A stretch of 64,000 nt of DNA from Actimicrobium sp. CCC2.4 (GTDB taxonomy: Bacteria; Pseudomonadota; Gammaproteobacteria; Burkholderiales; Burkholderiaceae_D): NCBI RefSeq assembly GCF_034347385.1, contig NZ_CP133777.1:1612001-1676000 (forward strand), written 5' to 3'. Below are positions 8,943 to 18,705 of this stretch, one piece after another; the stretch's first letter is position 1, and each line of letters opens with the position of its first letter. The position numbers were made by a program, and so were the translations under genes. Under the pieces are notes generated by a model that had not been told where the DNA came from, did not search any database, and saw only the letters and a program-made list of their open reading frames with translations.

Positions 8943-11771
8943 CTATAGGTTTGCCCTGGTCACAACTTGGTTCCCTGTTGCTGTCACTGCGCTGGCAGAG
9001 GTGGATGGATGCCGCATGCAGGTCAGTGCGGCGGGTTCGGGCCTGCCGATGCCATAGCCCTGGGCGTAATTGACGCCCATCGTGCGCAGACACGCGCGTG
9101 TCGCGTCGTTTTCGACAAATTCGGCGATGGTCTGTTTGCCCATCACGTGGCCGATGTTGTTGATGGCCTCGACCATGGCCTGGTCGATAGGATCAGTGAG
9201 CATGTCCTTGACGAAGCTGCCGTCGATTTTCAGATAGTCGACCGGCAAGTGTTTGAGGTAGCTGAACGACGACATCCCGGCGCCGAAGTCATCGAGCGCG
9301 AAGCGGCAGCCGAGCTCGCGCAAGCGCGTAATGAGTGCGGCAGCCTTGGCCAGGTTCGCAATCGCGGCTGTCTCGGTGATCTCGAAGCACAGCATCGACC
9401 ACGGCACGTGATGCAGGCGCTGCTGTTCCAGCAGATACGCAAAAAAATGTTCGTCGTCGATAGATCCGCCCGACAGATTGATGGCGCAAGTCGTGATGCC
9501 GATGCCGGGTAGCGCCAGCATCCGGAAAGTATGACGAATGACCCAGCGGTCGATCTGCGGCATCAGCCCGTAACGTTCGGCGGCAGGAATGAAGGCCATG
9601 GGTGCGATCAGGCGGTCGTCCTCGTCGAGCAATCGCAACAGGATTTCGACATGGGCGTAAGGCATGTCAGGGCCGCTTGCCGTGGTTTGCAGCGACACGA
9701 TGGGCTGGGCATACAGGCAGAAGCGGTCGCGTTCCAGCGCATTACGGATGCGTGCCACCCAGGTCATTTCATGGTGGCGTACCGTCAGTTCGATATCGTC
9801 AGCACGGTAGACATGCACCCGGTTGCGGCCTTTTTCCTTGGCCATGTAGCAGGCGGCATCGGCGGCTTTCATCACTTCCTTGAGCGTGCTGCTGCCGCGC
9901 GTGAGCGCCACCATGCCGACACTGACGCCGACAGTAAATCGCTGGCCGGCCCAGATGAAGCGGATGTCGGCCGCGCTTTCGCGCAATTGCCCGGCAATCC
10001 GGATCGCATCGCTATCGCCACAGTCCAGCAGCACGATGCCGAATTCGTCGCCACCAAGCCGGGCCAGCAGGTCGCCCTCGCGGATACTTTGTTGCAGGAT
10101 CATGCTGATCTGGCAGATCAGTTCGTCCCCGGCGGCATGTCCGCAGGTGTCATTGACGATCTTGAACTGGTCGAGGTCAAGGTAGAGCACGGCGTACTGC
10201 CGCTGCGACGACGTGTCGCTGATCAGCGCATTGAGCCGGGCTTCGAAGGCGCGCCGGTTGAGCACGCCGGTCAGAGCGTCGTGGTTGGCCTGATGCTTCA
10301 GTTCAGCGGCATGGCGGCGTTCGTCGCTGACATCGTGCAGCACGACGACAGCACCGATGATGGTGCCGGCAAAATTATGGATGGGCGCAACCGAATGGTC
10401 GATCGGAATGATGCTTTCGTCCTGCTTGTGCAGCAGCAGCGTATCGGCGGACACGGGTGTAGCCAGGCCGCGTATGGCCGGGCCGACCAGATCACTGATC
10501 TGGAGGCCGCTGGTCTCGCTGACGATGCAGCAGGCCACTGCCAGCGCCCGGTTGCGCAACGCGGCGGCCGGTTCGCCCAGCAAGTCTTCGGCGACCCGGT
10601 TGCAGTACGTGATATTGCCGTCGGTATCGGTGGTGATGACGGCGTCGGCGATCGCGGCCAGTGCGACCTGGGCCAGCTCTTTTTCGCTGAATGCGCGCGC
10701 TTCGGCGGCCTTGAGGTCGCTGATATCAGTGAGGGTGCCGACCATGCGCACCGGTGTGCCCTGTTCGTCGCGGACCACTTGCGCGCGCGAACGGCACCAC
10801 AGATAGTGGCCATCGCCGGTCTTCAGACGGAACTCGATGTCATAGGGGGTCGAACTACGGAAATGCAGGGCGGCAGCGGCCCGGCAGCCGGGACGGTCAT
10901 CGGGATGCATCAGCTCCATGAAGGCGGAAGGAACGTCGTTAAGCACGTCGTCGTGATAGCCCAGCAACTGGCTGATCCAGGGCGAGTAATAGACCGTGTC
11001 GGCGCGGATATCCCAGTCCCACAGGCCGGCGCTGCTGCCGGTGAATCCCAGCGACAGGCGTTCTTCGCTGTGGCGTAGCTGCGATTCCAGTTGCTCGCTG
11101 CGGCGGGCAACGAGCCGCATCAGAACAATGCTGGCGGCGATGAGCAGCAAGGCAATACTGCTGAATGCGACGATCAGCAGGTTGCGGCTCAGGCGCGACG
11201 CGTCACCCAGTGCGCGCGAAAAACCGGCTTCTAGCGGTGTCAGGAGGTCATTGATCCGGTTAATTTCTGCCAGTACCGCGGCCGGGGACTGGCGTGCCCG
11301 GCCGCTGGCGAAATCCTCGTGCAGCGTCGTGCCGATCAAACGCAATTCGGTCATGTGGATGTCGGCCTGTTCCCAGTAGCCGATCGCGCGGGCGATATCG
11401 GGTTGCCACTTGAAGTAGCGATACAGCCGGATCATGCCGTCGATGTCGTGCGGGTCGACGCCGCCATCCATAAAGCCCTGGCGGGCGATGGCCGGATCCG
11501 GAGCGGGTTTGTTCATTTCGAGGCGGGCGCGGCGGTCGCCGGCGGGCACTTCAAGGAGGGCCAGGAATTGCCGGTAATCGCTCTCGTTGCCACTGCCGGC
11601 GTAGCGGCTGAGCTGATGGATCGCTTCTTTCTGGGCCTTCGACCACAGGCTTTCGGCACCGACATAGGCCCGCAGTATCGACATCACACTGATGCTGATC
11701 ACGGTCAGCGTCGTCAGTGTCAGCACGACGGAGACCAGCAGGGCCAGAAAAACAGAAGTGCGCTTGATCAC
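8943..11771 (-). CDS. Membrane PAS-GGDEF-EAL protein (c-di-GMP synthesis/hydrolysis)
   Basis: The 942-residue protein has two membrane segments (about residues 8-32 and 197-222) bracketing a periplasmic sensor, then two PAS-like domains, a GGDEF domain with GGDEF at 573-577, and an EAL domain whose signature is EILLRL (Glu709). The sequence REGDLLARLGGDEF holds the product-inhibition RxxD site. EAL catalytic elements also remain (INLSGGS, FEITETAA, LDDFGAGMSSF, LKIDGSFVKDM, IAEFVEN). Both activities therefore look chemically possible, and the periplasmic and PAS inputs likely decide direction. It is transcribed toward the CesT-like gene, 26 bases away. Confidence 0.93.
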   Translation of the reverse strand: MIKRTSVFLALLVSVVLTLTTLTVISISVMSILRAYVGAESLWSKAQKEAIHQLSRYAGSGNESDYRQFLALLEVPAGDRRARLEMNKPAPDPAIARQGFMDGGVDPHDIDGMIRLYRYFKWQPDIARAIGYWEQADIHMTELRLIGTTLHEDFASGRARQSPAAVLAEINRINDLLTPLEAGFSRALGDASRLSRNLLIVAFSSIALLLIAASIVLMRLVARRSEQLESQLRHSEERLSLGFTGSSAGLWDWDIRADTVYYSPWISQLLGYHDDVLNDVPSAFMELMHPDDRPGCRAAAALHFRSSTPYDIEFRLKTGDGHYLWCRSRAQVVRDEQGTPVRMVGTLTDISDLKAAEARAFSEKELAQVALAAIADAVITTDTDGNITYCNRVAEDLLGEPAAALRNRALAVACCIVSETSGLQISDLVGPAIRGLATPVSADTLLLHKQDESIIPIDHSVAPIHNFAGTIIGAVVVLHDVSDERRHAAELKHQANHDALTGVLNRRAFEARLNALISDTSSQRQYAVLYLDLDQFKIVNDTCGHAAGDELICQISMILQQSIREGDLLARLGGDEFGIVLLDCGDSDAIRIAGQLRESAADIRFIWAGQRFTVGVSVGMVALTRGSSTLKEVMKAADAACYMAKEKGRNRVHVYRADDIELTVRHHEMTWVARIRNALERDRFCLYAQPIVSLQTTASGPDMPYAHVEILLRLLDEDDRLIAPMAFIPAAERYGLMPQIDRWVIRHTFRMLALPGIGITTCAINLSGGSIDDEHFFAYLLEQQRLHHVPWSMLCFEITETAAIANLAKAAALITRLRELGCRFALDDFGAGMSSFSYLKHLPVDYLKIDGSFVKDMLTDPIDQAMVEAINNIGHVMGKQTIAEFVENDATRACLRTMGVNYAQGYGIGRPEPAALTCMRHPSTSASAVTATGNQVVTRANL

Positions 11772-11923
11772 GGTGAGTACCTCAAACCAGGTGGCTGACG
11801 TGGAACGCTGAAGCTTTTTTTCGACGGTCGATTATTGCACCGGACGCCTGCCGGCAACGGATATCGACAAAATAAACCCGTTAAAACCAGCTGTTGCCGG
11901 TGCTGAGGTTAAAGCCGGTGGTG

Positions 11924-13759
11924 TCAGCGGCGCGCCGGCAGCGTCAGCCCGACCAGCACCGGATCATGGTCGGAGGCGCGCCATGGCGTGGCGGCATAGC
12001 GATCATCGGGTTTCGATTCGGTGTTGTAGTCGAGCACTGCGGGTTCGTCGGCATTGGCATGCCAGATCGTCACGCCACTGACGTGCGGTGCCAGCGTGCG
12101 GCTCGCAAAACCATGGTCGAGCGCCCCGGCCATACCGGCAAACACGTACGAATAACGCTCGGCCGGCGGCAGGCGGCGCAGCAGGTCGGCATGGCCGGCG
12201 GCTTCGATCACCCGGATAGGATCTTCGTCCAGATACGCATTGAAGTCGCCCAGCATCAGCACATCGCCATCGCCGGAGCGGGCCACCAGCGTATCGACCC
12301 ACTGCAGCAGAGCGCCGGCCTGACGGGTACGCGCCGCATTCCAGCAACCCTGGCCGCGATCGCGCTCGACGCTGCGCGTATCGGACGGACAGCTGCTCTT
12401 GCTCTTGAGATGACTGACCACCATCCAGAAACTGCCATTGTTGTCGCGCGCGGCAAAGCGCTGCGCCAGCGGCGGACGTACACCACCGTCGACCAGGAAG
12501 CCGCGCGTCGGCGGCAGTTCGCGCGGGCCGAGCGTGACCACGCGGGCCGGCTTGTAGATCAGCGCGACCTTGATCACATCGCTGCCCGGCACGCCACTAT
12601 CGATGGCGGCATATGTGTTGCCACCGAGCCGGGCGTTGACCGCACCGACCAGGTCCGCGAGCGCGGCCGGGTTGTTTTCGATTTCCATCAGGCCGAGCAC
12701 ATCGGCATCGAGGCCGGCAATCGCGGCGACCAGCTTGTCGCGCTGGCGGGTACGTTCGAGGGCGCTATCGGCACCGCGCGCACCGAGTGTAGTGAAGTAA
12801 TTAAGCACGTTCATGCTGGCGACCCGCAGCGTCCCGCCGACCGCAGCCGGTGCCGGCGGACGCGGATTGGCCGGCGTGAAGACCACCGGCGCGGTTGGCA
12901 CGATGCGCCAGCCGCTGGTGCTCCAGCTCAGGATGCCTTGCAGTCCGCTGACGGTATCGCCGCTGCGGCGCGTGCCGCTGCTGTCGTTGGCCGACAGGTA
13001 TGGCACCGGCACCGGCGAGACCACGTTGGCACCGTCGTCGAGCAGAATTTGCGAGCGCGCATTGGCTGCGACGACGGTGGCCGCGTCGCGTCCGGCCGGA
13101 TCATTGTTCGGTTGCCACAGACGGCCGTTGGCCGACAGCAGCAGTTCGCCATGGCGACCGAGGTCGTGGTTGTCGGTCACGGTCAGGGTTTGCGGCAGTT
13201 GCACCAGCATGCCTTCGAGTGCTTCGAATTGCTTGTCGCCGGCCACTGGTAATTGCAGGATATGGGGCGTGATCTGCGGGCCGGTACCACAGACCGAGAT
13301 CGTGCTGACGCTGCTGATGCGGGTCAGCCGGTCCGGATCGGCACTGCTGCTTTTGTATTCTTCGATGGTGCCGCTGACCTGCACGTACTGGCCGCGCGCG
13401 ACCCGTTTTGCGCCGGACGGCAAGTAGACAAAGATGCCTTCCGAGGTGGCGGCGTTACCGTCCGGTTCGACTTGCTGCAGAAAAAATCCGTGCAGCTGGC
13501 GGGTCTCCTGGAAGTCGCCGGTGACGACGCCGCGCAGCGTGACCAATTGGCCGGTGCGCGGACTCAGGCGACCGCTGCCCTGGACCGAGGTGATATTGCG
13601 CAGCGTGTTCGGCGCAGCCGGGCAGGGCGGCGCGCCGGCCACGGCGCGAATCGCGCTGGTGCGGGTCAGTGGCGCGGCCTGGCCGCTGTCACTGCTGCCG
13701 CCGCAGCCGGTCAGCAACAGGGCAAGGTAGAGGAAGGTACGGCAAGAAAAATACGGCAT
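11924..13759 (-). CDS. ExeM/NucH-family extracellular endonuclease, lipoprotein
   Basis: The 611-residue protein starts with a lipoprotein signal (LYLALLLTGCGGSS; Cys19 would be lipidated). An OB-fold-like region follows (about residues 60-300: GQLVTLRGVVTGDFQE, ARGQYVQVSGTIEEY). A C-terminal endonuclease/exonuclease/phosphatase domain shows RVASMNVLNYFTT, LGLMEIENN, VSHLKSKSSC, LMLGDFNAYLDEDP and ASDHDPVLVGL. These match the metal-dependent phosphodiesterase core of the ExeM/NucH group, which degrades extracellular DNA. It probably sits on the cell surface and scavenges phosphate or remodels biofilm DNA. It stands alone between the GGDEF-EAL gene and cytochrome b561. Confidence 0.88.
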   Translation of the reverse strand: MPYFSCRTFLYLALLLTGCGGSSDSGQAAPLTRTSAIRAVAGAPPCPAAPNTLRNITSVQGSGRLSPRTGQLVTLRGVVTGDFQETRQLHGFFLQQVEPDGNAATSEGIFVYLPSGAKRVARGQYVQVSGTIEEYKSSSADPDRLTRISSVSTISVCGTGPQITPHILQLPVAGDKQFEALEGMLVQLPQTLTVTDNHDLGRHGELLLSANGRLWQPNNDPAGRDAATVVAANARSQILLDDGANVVSPVPVPYLSANDSSGTRRSGDTVSGLQGILSWSTSGWRIVPTAPVVFTPANPRPPAPAAVGGTLRVASMNVLNYFTTLGARGADSALERTRQRDKLVAAIAGLDADVLGLMEIENNPAALADLVGAVNARLGGNTYAAIDSGVPGSDVIKVALIYKPARVVTLGPRELPPTRGFLVDGGVRPPLAQRFAARDNNGSFWMVVSHLKSKSSCPSDTRSVERDRGQGCWNAARTRQAGALLQWVDTLVARSGDGDVLMLGDFNAYLDEDPIRVIEAAGHADLLRRLPPAERYSYVFAGMAGALDHGFASRTLAPHVSGVTIWHANADEPAVLDYNTESKPDDRYAATPWRASDHDPVLVGLTLPARR

Positions 13760-13925
13760 GGAGTCTCCCGGGGATCAGACTACGGATGCGCCTGGCAGGC
13801 GCTCTGCGTAGTAGATCCCGGGTTGACGCGGGCTGGCAATCGGGCTGGTGATTGGCTGTGCTGCAGTACGGCTGTACGAGAACAAACCGGCTGGTCGGTG
13901 GCGAGCTAGCGCAACAGATTGGCAG

Positions 13926-14483
13926 CTACCACCACATGCGCTGAAACACACCATCCTTGTCGACCAGCAAATGCTTGAGCCCGGCCAGTGCATGCAGTGC
14001 CACCAGGCCGACCAGTACCCAGGCAGCGATCGAATGGATACCAAAAAACTGTTCGGACAGATCATGGTCAGGCGTCGCCCACTGCGGCAGCGCAAGGCCG
14101 AAAAACGCCACGCCATCGTTGCTCAGTGATGCCCCGATGAAGCCGGTTGCCGGCATCACGACCATGCACGTATAGAGCAGCCAGTGGGTCAGTCTGGCGA
14201 ACTTCATCTGCCATTGCGGCAGATGCGCCGGCAGTGGCTGCGGCGCATGTGTGGCACGCCACAACAGGCGCAGTGCGACCAGCGCAGCGACGATCAGGCC
14301 GGTGGATTTATGCAGGTCGAAGTACCAGCCGCTGCCTGGTGTACTTTCGATATCCACCATGTACCAGCCCAGTGCCACCATGCCCGTCAGCAGCAGCGCC
14401 AGCAGCCAGTGCAGAAAAATCGCCGGTCCGCGATAGCGCCAGCTGGAGTTCAGTGCGGAGAAACTGCTCGAGGCCTTGATCAT
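13926..14483 (-). CDS. Cytochrome b561 family protein
   Basis: A 185-residue four-helix membrane protein. Candidate haem-ligand histidines lie in AIFLHWLLALLLTG, FDLHKSTGLIV, FARLTHWLLYTCM and FFGIHSIAAWVLVGLVALHA. This resembles the bacterial CybB/YceJ b561 family, inner-membrane dihaem proteins that pass electrons from quinol, in some cases quenching superoxide. No partner such as YceI is adjacent, so its electron acceptor is unknown. Confidence 0.9.
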   Translation of the reverse strand: MIKASSSFSALNSSWRYRGPAIFLHWLLALLLTGMVALGWYMVDIESTPGSGWYFDLHKSTGLIVAALVALRLLWRATHAPQPLPAHLPQWQMKFARLTHWLLYTCMVVMPATGFIGASLSNDGVAFFGLALPQWATPDHDLSEQFFGIHSIAAWVLVGLVALHALAGLKHLLVDKDGVFQRMWW

Positions 14484-14664
14484 GCGGAGTCCTTGTGGGT
14501 GCGATGCGGGATGGTTAGTGCGCGCAGTCTACCGTATCGCTACGGTGCCGAAGTCGGTGATGCGCTCCCGGCACCGCTGCCAACGCGTGTATTTGTTGAG
14601 CGAGGCACGCAAGTCGACGGCGGGGTGTCCGTAGCAGTGCCTGAAGAGGCATTCATTGACGTTA

Positions 14665-15738
14665 TCAATTTTGCGCCTGCACGACCCAGGCACCGTCCCG
14701 GTAGACTTCCTCGTCGTCCAGCCGGACTGACTGCGTGACGGCAAAGACATCGACGTGATGGCGCACCACGCCGCGCTTGAAGCCGGCTTTCGGATAGATC
14801 CCATGCTTGGCCCCGAGCGACAGGTGAATGCCGCACATGCGTTCGAAGGTGCCGATATCGCTGACCGTGCAATCCTTGCTGAACGCGCGGTTCATGCCGA
14901 AGCCCAGTTCGCGCAGCCAGACTTCGCCTTCGTCGGCGCGGATGTTGGCCAGCACCTGGTCGAATTCGGGCGTGCTGTCGATGGCCTCGATGACGCGGCC
15001 CTTGCGGATGACCAGCGTGATCGGCTGCGCCGGCTGGTTGACCGAGAACGCGGTATCGCCGAACACAAAAATGCGTACCCGGCCATTGACGGTCTCGAGG
15101 TCGCGCGCTTCGGTGAACACTTCACCGATCGGGAACTGCCCGCCGACATTGGTCATGCTGCGGTAATCGCCAATGTTGATCTTGGCTGATTCCAGCGCAC
15201 CGCCGAAGACCAGCAGTTCGCCGCCGCTATCGAGCACGGCCGAGCCGGCGCGATCGATGCGCTCCTTGAGGGCCATGCCGGTACCGCGGTAATAGGCCTG
15301 ATCGTAGGCAAGGGCGGCGATGTAATGCAGCGATTGCTCGCCCGGCATGCGCGCCAGATGCGGATGCTCGATGACCTTCAGGCCGCGCTTGAACAGCTCG
15401 ACGCGGATCCGGTAGGCATCGAGCCGGAAATTAGTCGACTGCACCAGCACTACCAGATCGCCGGCCGACAGCGTCGCAAACAGCGCCTGGATTTGCTCCG
15501 GTGCGACCGTGTCGAAATCAATGAAGGTGGCACCCGGCAGGCAGCGCCGGTAGGCCGCTGTCAGCGCCTGCGCCAGCGGGCAGCCGGCATCCGACACCAC
15601 CACGGCGGCATGCTGCGGCATGTATTCGATAGCCAGATCCAGCACATCGCGCAAATGCGCCGTGGCGGCATCGATGGCGCTGTCGGGCAGCAGCGCGGCG
15701 GGTACATCAGGCAAGGTGGAAAGCATGGGCGACGCCAT
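14665..15738 (-). CDS. Aminopeptidase M29-like (leucyl aminopeptidase/DUF) protein
   Basis: This 357-residue protein resembles the group annotated as leucyl aminopeptidase (aminopeptidase T/M29-like). It has an N-terminal alpha/beta part (AVVVSDAGCPLAQAL, AGDLVVLVQSTNFRLDAYRI) and a C-terminal part with NVGGQFPIGEVFTEARDLE, LRELGFGMNRAF and VRHHVDVF, where Glu, Asp and His residues could bind metal. Whether it is an active peptidase is not settled by the sequence, and it shares no motif with PepA. It is a single gene with 181 bases to the b561 gene on one side and 125 to the WXXGXW gene on the other. Confidence 0.7.
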   Translation of the reverse strand: MASPMLSTLPDVPAALLPDSAIDAATAHLRDVLDLAIEYMPQHAAVVVSDAGCPLAQALTAAYRRCLPGATFIDFDTVAPEQIQALFATLSAGDLVVLVQSTNFRLDAYRIRVELFKRGLKVIEHPHLARMPGEQSLHYIAALAYDQAYYRGTGMALKERIDRAGSAVLDSGGELLVFGGALESAKINIGDYRSMTNVGGQFPIGEVFTEARDLETVNGRVRIFVFGDTAFSVNQPAQPITLVIRKGRVIEAIDSTPEFDQVLANIRADEGEVWLRELGFGMNRAFSKDCTVSDIGTFERMCGIHLSLGAKHGIYPKAGFKRGVVRHHVDVFAVTQSVRLDDEEVYRDGAWVVQAQN

Positions 15739-15863
15739 TGAAAGGAGAGCCGCATTTTACCTTCAGCCGGTCCGGTTTGCCTGATGTGTAAGCCTTTATC
15801 TGAATTGCGTGCAATTTAATTTGACGCGATATCGTGAATTCACTATTTTGCATGGAGACCATC

Positions 15864-16337
15864 ATGACAACGACTGTAAAGCGCATTCTTTTTGCCGCTG
15901 CAGCACTGATTCTCAGCACCGCGGCGCTCCTGCCCGGCACCGCCTCGGCACAGGTGGGCGTCAATATCATTATCGGCAATGCGCCACCACCACTGCGCTA
16001 TGAAGTCCGGCCGGGACCGCGTCGCGGCTACGATTGGGCGCCTGGCTACTGGAACTGGAATGGCCGCAGTCATATCTGGGCGGGCGGTCACTGGGAACGT
16101 TCGCGTCCCGGCTATCTGTATTCGCAGCCGCAATGGCAGCGTGATGGCCAGCGCTGGCGCCTCAACCGGGGTGGCTGGCATCAGGGCGGTGGCCCGCGTG
16201 CCGAACATCACGGACGTGGCCACGGCGGACGTGACCGCGACCACGATGGTCGTAAAAACCGCCACGACCGTGACCGGGATGGCGACGGCGTGAGGAACCG
16301 CAACGATCGTCGTCCGGACAACGGCCACCGGAACTGA
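15864..16337 (+). CDS. Small secreted WXXGXW-repeat basic protein
   Basis: The mature region has tryptophan-glycine repeats (WAPGYWNWNG, IWAGGHWERSRPGY) of the YXWGXW/BcpO type, then a low-complexity tail rich in His, Arg, Asp and Gly (GRDRDHDGRKNRHDRDRDGD). The signal peptide covers residues 1-30 (AAAALILSTAALLPGTASA). The start at 15864 is chosen because GGAG lies six bases upstream; the ATG at 15834 has no such site. Proteins of this type are periplasmic or envelope-associated, and some are envelope-stress induced. The function is unknown, though the tail looks able to bind metal or polyanions. Confidence 0.8.
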   Translation: MTTTVKRILFAAAALILSTAALLPGTASAQVGVNIIIGNAPPPLRYEVRPGPRRGYDWAPGYWNWNGRSHIWAGGHWERSRPGYLYSQPQWQRDGQRWRLNRGGWHQGGGPRAEHHGRGHGGRDRDHDGRKNRHDRDRDGDGVRNRNDRRPDNGHRN

Positions 16338-16352
16338 TGGCCGCAGCGCGCC

Positions 16353-17990
16353 TCATGACGGCGAAAATTTTTCCAGAATTTTTGCTGCCGGATCGCTGCA
16401 CACCAGTACCAGTTTCAGGCTGGCCCGGGTCATCCCGACAAACAGCTTGCGCACGGTGCGCTCATCGAGCTCCTTGAAATCGAGCTCGGTAAAAATCACC
16501 GCCGGTGCTGACTGACCCTTGAACCGGTACACCGATTCGGCCAGCAGCCCGCCCTTGCGAAACATCGGATTGCCGAGCAGGTCGTAGCCGCCGGTGAACG
16601 AATGCAGCGCGTGCTGGCCGAGTTGATCGAGCTTGAGCAGCGCGGATTTTTCGCGTCCCTTGAACGACAGCAGCACGATGTCGTTGCGCGCAAAACCGGC
16701 CGCCAGACAATGCGTGATGGCTTCTTTGGTCGCTTCCAGCAAGCTGTCGTTGTCGCCGTCGGCATAGCGCAATTGCACCAGTCCTGCGCTGACAAACGGG
16801 CTGGCGGCCAACGCCGGTGCGTCACCGCCGGTGATCGCCCCCAGCAGGTCGACGATCTCGCGCGGATTGCGGTAATTGGTATTGACGCGCAGCGTGACCC
16901 AGTCGGGCAGCGCCACCGGCGCGCGGCCGTACAGGTTTTGCATCGGGTCTTCCAGCCACAGCACGCGGCCGGGCACCCGCACCAGTCGCAGCACCGCGTC
17001 GCGCCAGCCTTCCGAAAAATCCTGTCCTTCGTCGATGATCACCACGTCATGTTGCCAGTGCGGTGGCACCGTGCCGTGGTCGAACACGGTCTCCATGTTT
17101 TGCCAGGTGCCGGGATTGCTGTAGTCGGGTGCCGAGCCGTTTTCGCGGCCATACGCATCGCACAGCATGTGGAAATTAGCGACCCGGCCATGCGGCCCGA
17201 GCAGGTCGCGCATGTGGTCGGCCAGCGGCCGGTTGTAGCAGACATACAGCGGTTGCAGCCCGGCCGCCAGCGCCGCGCGGAATTCGGCCACCGCGAGTTG
17301 GGTCTTGCCGCTGCCGGCGGTGCCGATTACGCGCAGCCGGAACGGCGTGAATTCGATGTGGCGCGCCCAGGTGGCCAGTCCGTCGGCCAGTCGTGTGACC
17401 AGCGCGCCGGCACGGCCGACCATCGCGCTGGCATCCGGGATCAGGCGCAGGGTGTCGTTGAAGAAGCGGCTCACGGCGGTGCGTTGCGCGGTCGGTTCGG
17501 TCAGCGGCAGCAGTTGCCGGATCACGGCGATGAGCTCGTCGGCCTTGTCGGCATCGACGATGCGGGCCGGATCAAGTCCGGCCAGTGACGGTTGCAGCAC
17601 GCGGTAGTCGGGGCAGTACAGCAGGTAATCGATATCGAGCGTGCCGCCGGTCTGCGCGAAGCGGTTGCGCAAGGTGCCGATGGTGCGGATCAGCGCGAGA
17701 TGGACTTTTTCGGAACGGCCCGGATAGCGCTTGATCAGGCCGTCATCGGTTTCGGTCAGGAAGCCGGCTTTCTGTTCGATCACCAGCACGCGGCCATCCG
17801 GCGCGACCAGGATGAAGTCGATTTCGCCATAAACCGAATAGCGCTCCTCGACATTGGTCCAGTGCACGCCGTGAAAGATCAGATAGGCGGTATCGAGATG
17901 TTCGGCAAAGCGGCTCAGCGTGGCGATCTCGCGGGCAGCAGCTCCGGTGGTGGCCAGCTCGCGCCAGCCGGAGGGGACGATATTCGGCAT
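16353..17990 (-). CDS. NERD-domain nuclease/UvrD-like helicase fusion
   Basis: From MPNIVPSGWREL the protein has 545 residues. An N-terminal NERD nuclease-related domain (about residues 10-120) contains YGEIDFILVAPDGRVLVIEQK, with the Asp and Glu-x-Lys of restriction-like nucleases. A superfamily 1 helicase core follows: Walker A GTAGSGKT, Walker B VVIIDEGQDF, and C-terminal VRKLFVGMTRASLKLVLV. NERD-helicases are scattered among bacteria and are associated with DNA repair or defence, but their substrates are poorly known. The start at 17990 fits family N-termini; an upstream extension to 18143 would run into the promoter of the divergent VOC gene. No defence partner is adjacent. Confidence 0.82.
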   Translation of the reverse strand: MPNIVPSGWRELATTGAAAREIATLSRFAEHLDTAYLIFHGVHWTNVEERYSVYGEIDFILVAPDGRVLVIEQKAGFLTETDDGLIKRYPGRSEKVHLALIRTIGTLRNRFAQTGGTLDIDYLLYCPDYRVLQPSLAGLDPARIVDADKADELIAVIRQLLPLTEPTAQRTAVSRFFNDTLRLIPDASAMVGRAGALVTRLADGLATWARHIEFTPFRLRVIGTAGSGKTQLAVAEFRAALAAGLQPLYVCYNRPLADHMRDLLGPHGRVANFHMLCDAYGRENGSAPDYSNPGTWQNMETVFDHGTVPPHWQHDVVIIDEGQDFSEGWRDAVLRLVRVPGRVLWLEDPMQNLYGRAPVALPDWVTLRVNTNYRNPREIVDLLGAITGGDAPALAASPFVSAGLVQLRYADGDNDSLLEATKEAITHCLAAGFARNDIVLLSFKGREKSALLKLDQLGQHALHSFTGGYDLLGNPMFRKGGLLAESVYRFKGQSAPAVIFTELDFKELDERTVRKLFVGMTRASLKLVLVCSDPAAKILEKFSPS

Positions 17991-18144
17991 GAAAGAGGGG
18001 TCGTTAAAATGTGTTTGAAATCCATTCGGATTGTAGGCGATTTGTTGCTCTTGCCGGGAGCGCTGTCCGGTCAGCGCGAGCGGCTTCCTTTGTATTATGA
18101 TCATCCGCGCAGACCGGAGAGCCTCTCCGGCACAAGGAGACATT

Positions 18145-18537
18145 ATGTTCAGTCACATCATGGTCGGTACCAACGACATCGAACGGTCAAAGAAGTTTTA
18201 CGATGCGGTACTCGGAACGTTCGGTGCCAGTGCGCCGTTTCGCAATGTGGCCTCGACTGGCCATACCCGGCTTTTTTACCGGCACGAAAATAGTACCTTC
18301 TGCATCAGCGAGCCGATCAATGGCGAACAAGCGACCCCGGCGAACGGTGGCACGATAGGTTTTGCATGCACTTCGCCGGAGCAGGTGCAGCAATTTCACG
18401 CTACTGCGCTCGCGCATGGCGGCCAGGCTGCCGAAGATCCGCCAGGCCTGCGCGAAGGCGCGATGGGACCCATGCATCTGGCTTATGTGCGCGACCCGGA
18501 CGGCAACAAGCTCTGTGCTATTTACAGGGCGGCTTAG
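18145..18537 (+). CDS. VOC (glyoxalase/bleomycin-resistance) family protein
   Basis: A 130-residue single-unit VOC protein, starting MFSHIMVGTNDIERSKKFYD after AAGGAGA. The fold's paired beta-alpha-beta-beta-beta units are recognisable, ending DPDGNKLCAIYR. The first metal-site His is present (His4), but the usual C-terminal Glu position reads Cys-Ala, as in many VOC proteins of unknown activity. The substrate is unknown. It is divergent from the NERD-helicase gene. Confidence 0.85.
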   Translation: MFSHIMVGTNDIERSKKFYDAVLGTFGASAPFRNVASTGHTRLFYRHENSTFCISEPINGEQATPANGGTIGFACTSPEQVQQFHATALAHGGQAAEDPPGLREGAMGPMHLAYVRDPDGNKLCAIYRAA

Positions 18538-18545
18538 CGTCGTTG

Positions 18546-18572
18546 GGTGCAATAACCGCAGGGCATTGCACC
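18546..18572. repeat. Inverted repeat after the VOC gene
   Basis: GGTGCAAT and ATTGCACC form an 8-bp inverted repeat with an 11-base loop, starting 9 bases after the VOC stop. There is no T-run, so it is not a classic terminator. It could stabilise the mRNA end or act as a factor-dependent stop. The rest of 18573-18705 shows nothing else I can support. Confidence 0.35.
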
Positions 18573-18705
18573 GGATGCACCGCTAGCGGTTGATAAAACT
18601 GTCTGTGCTCCGCCACGGCCAAGCTACCGACGACCCCAACCCAACCTTCGAACCGGGCTTTCCAGGAACGTCAGCGCTTGTGCGCGATCCCCCGCACGAT
18701 CACAT

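Noticed and set aside
9531-11078. 515-residue plus-strand frame opposite the GGDEF-EAL gene
   Set aside because: The minus strand encodes recognisable PAS, GGDEF and EAL motifs throughout.
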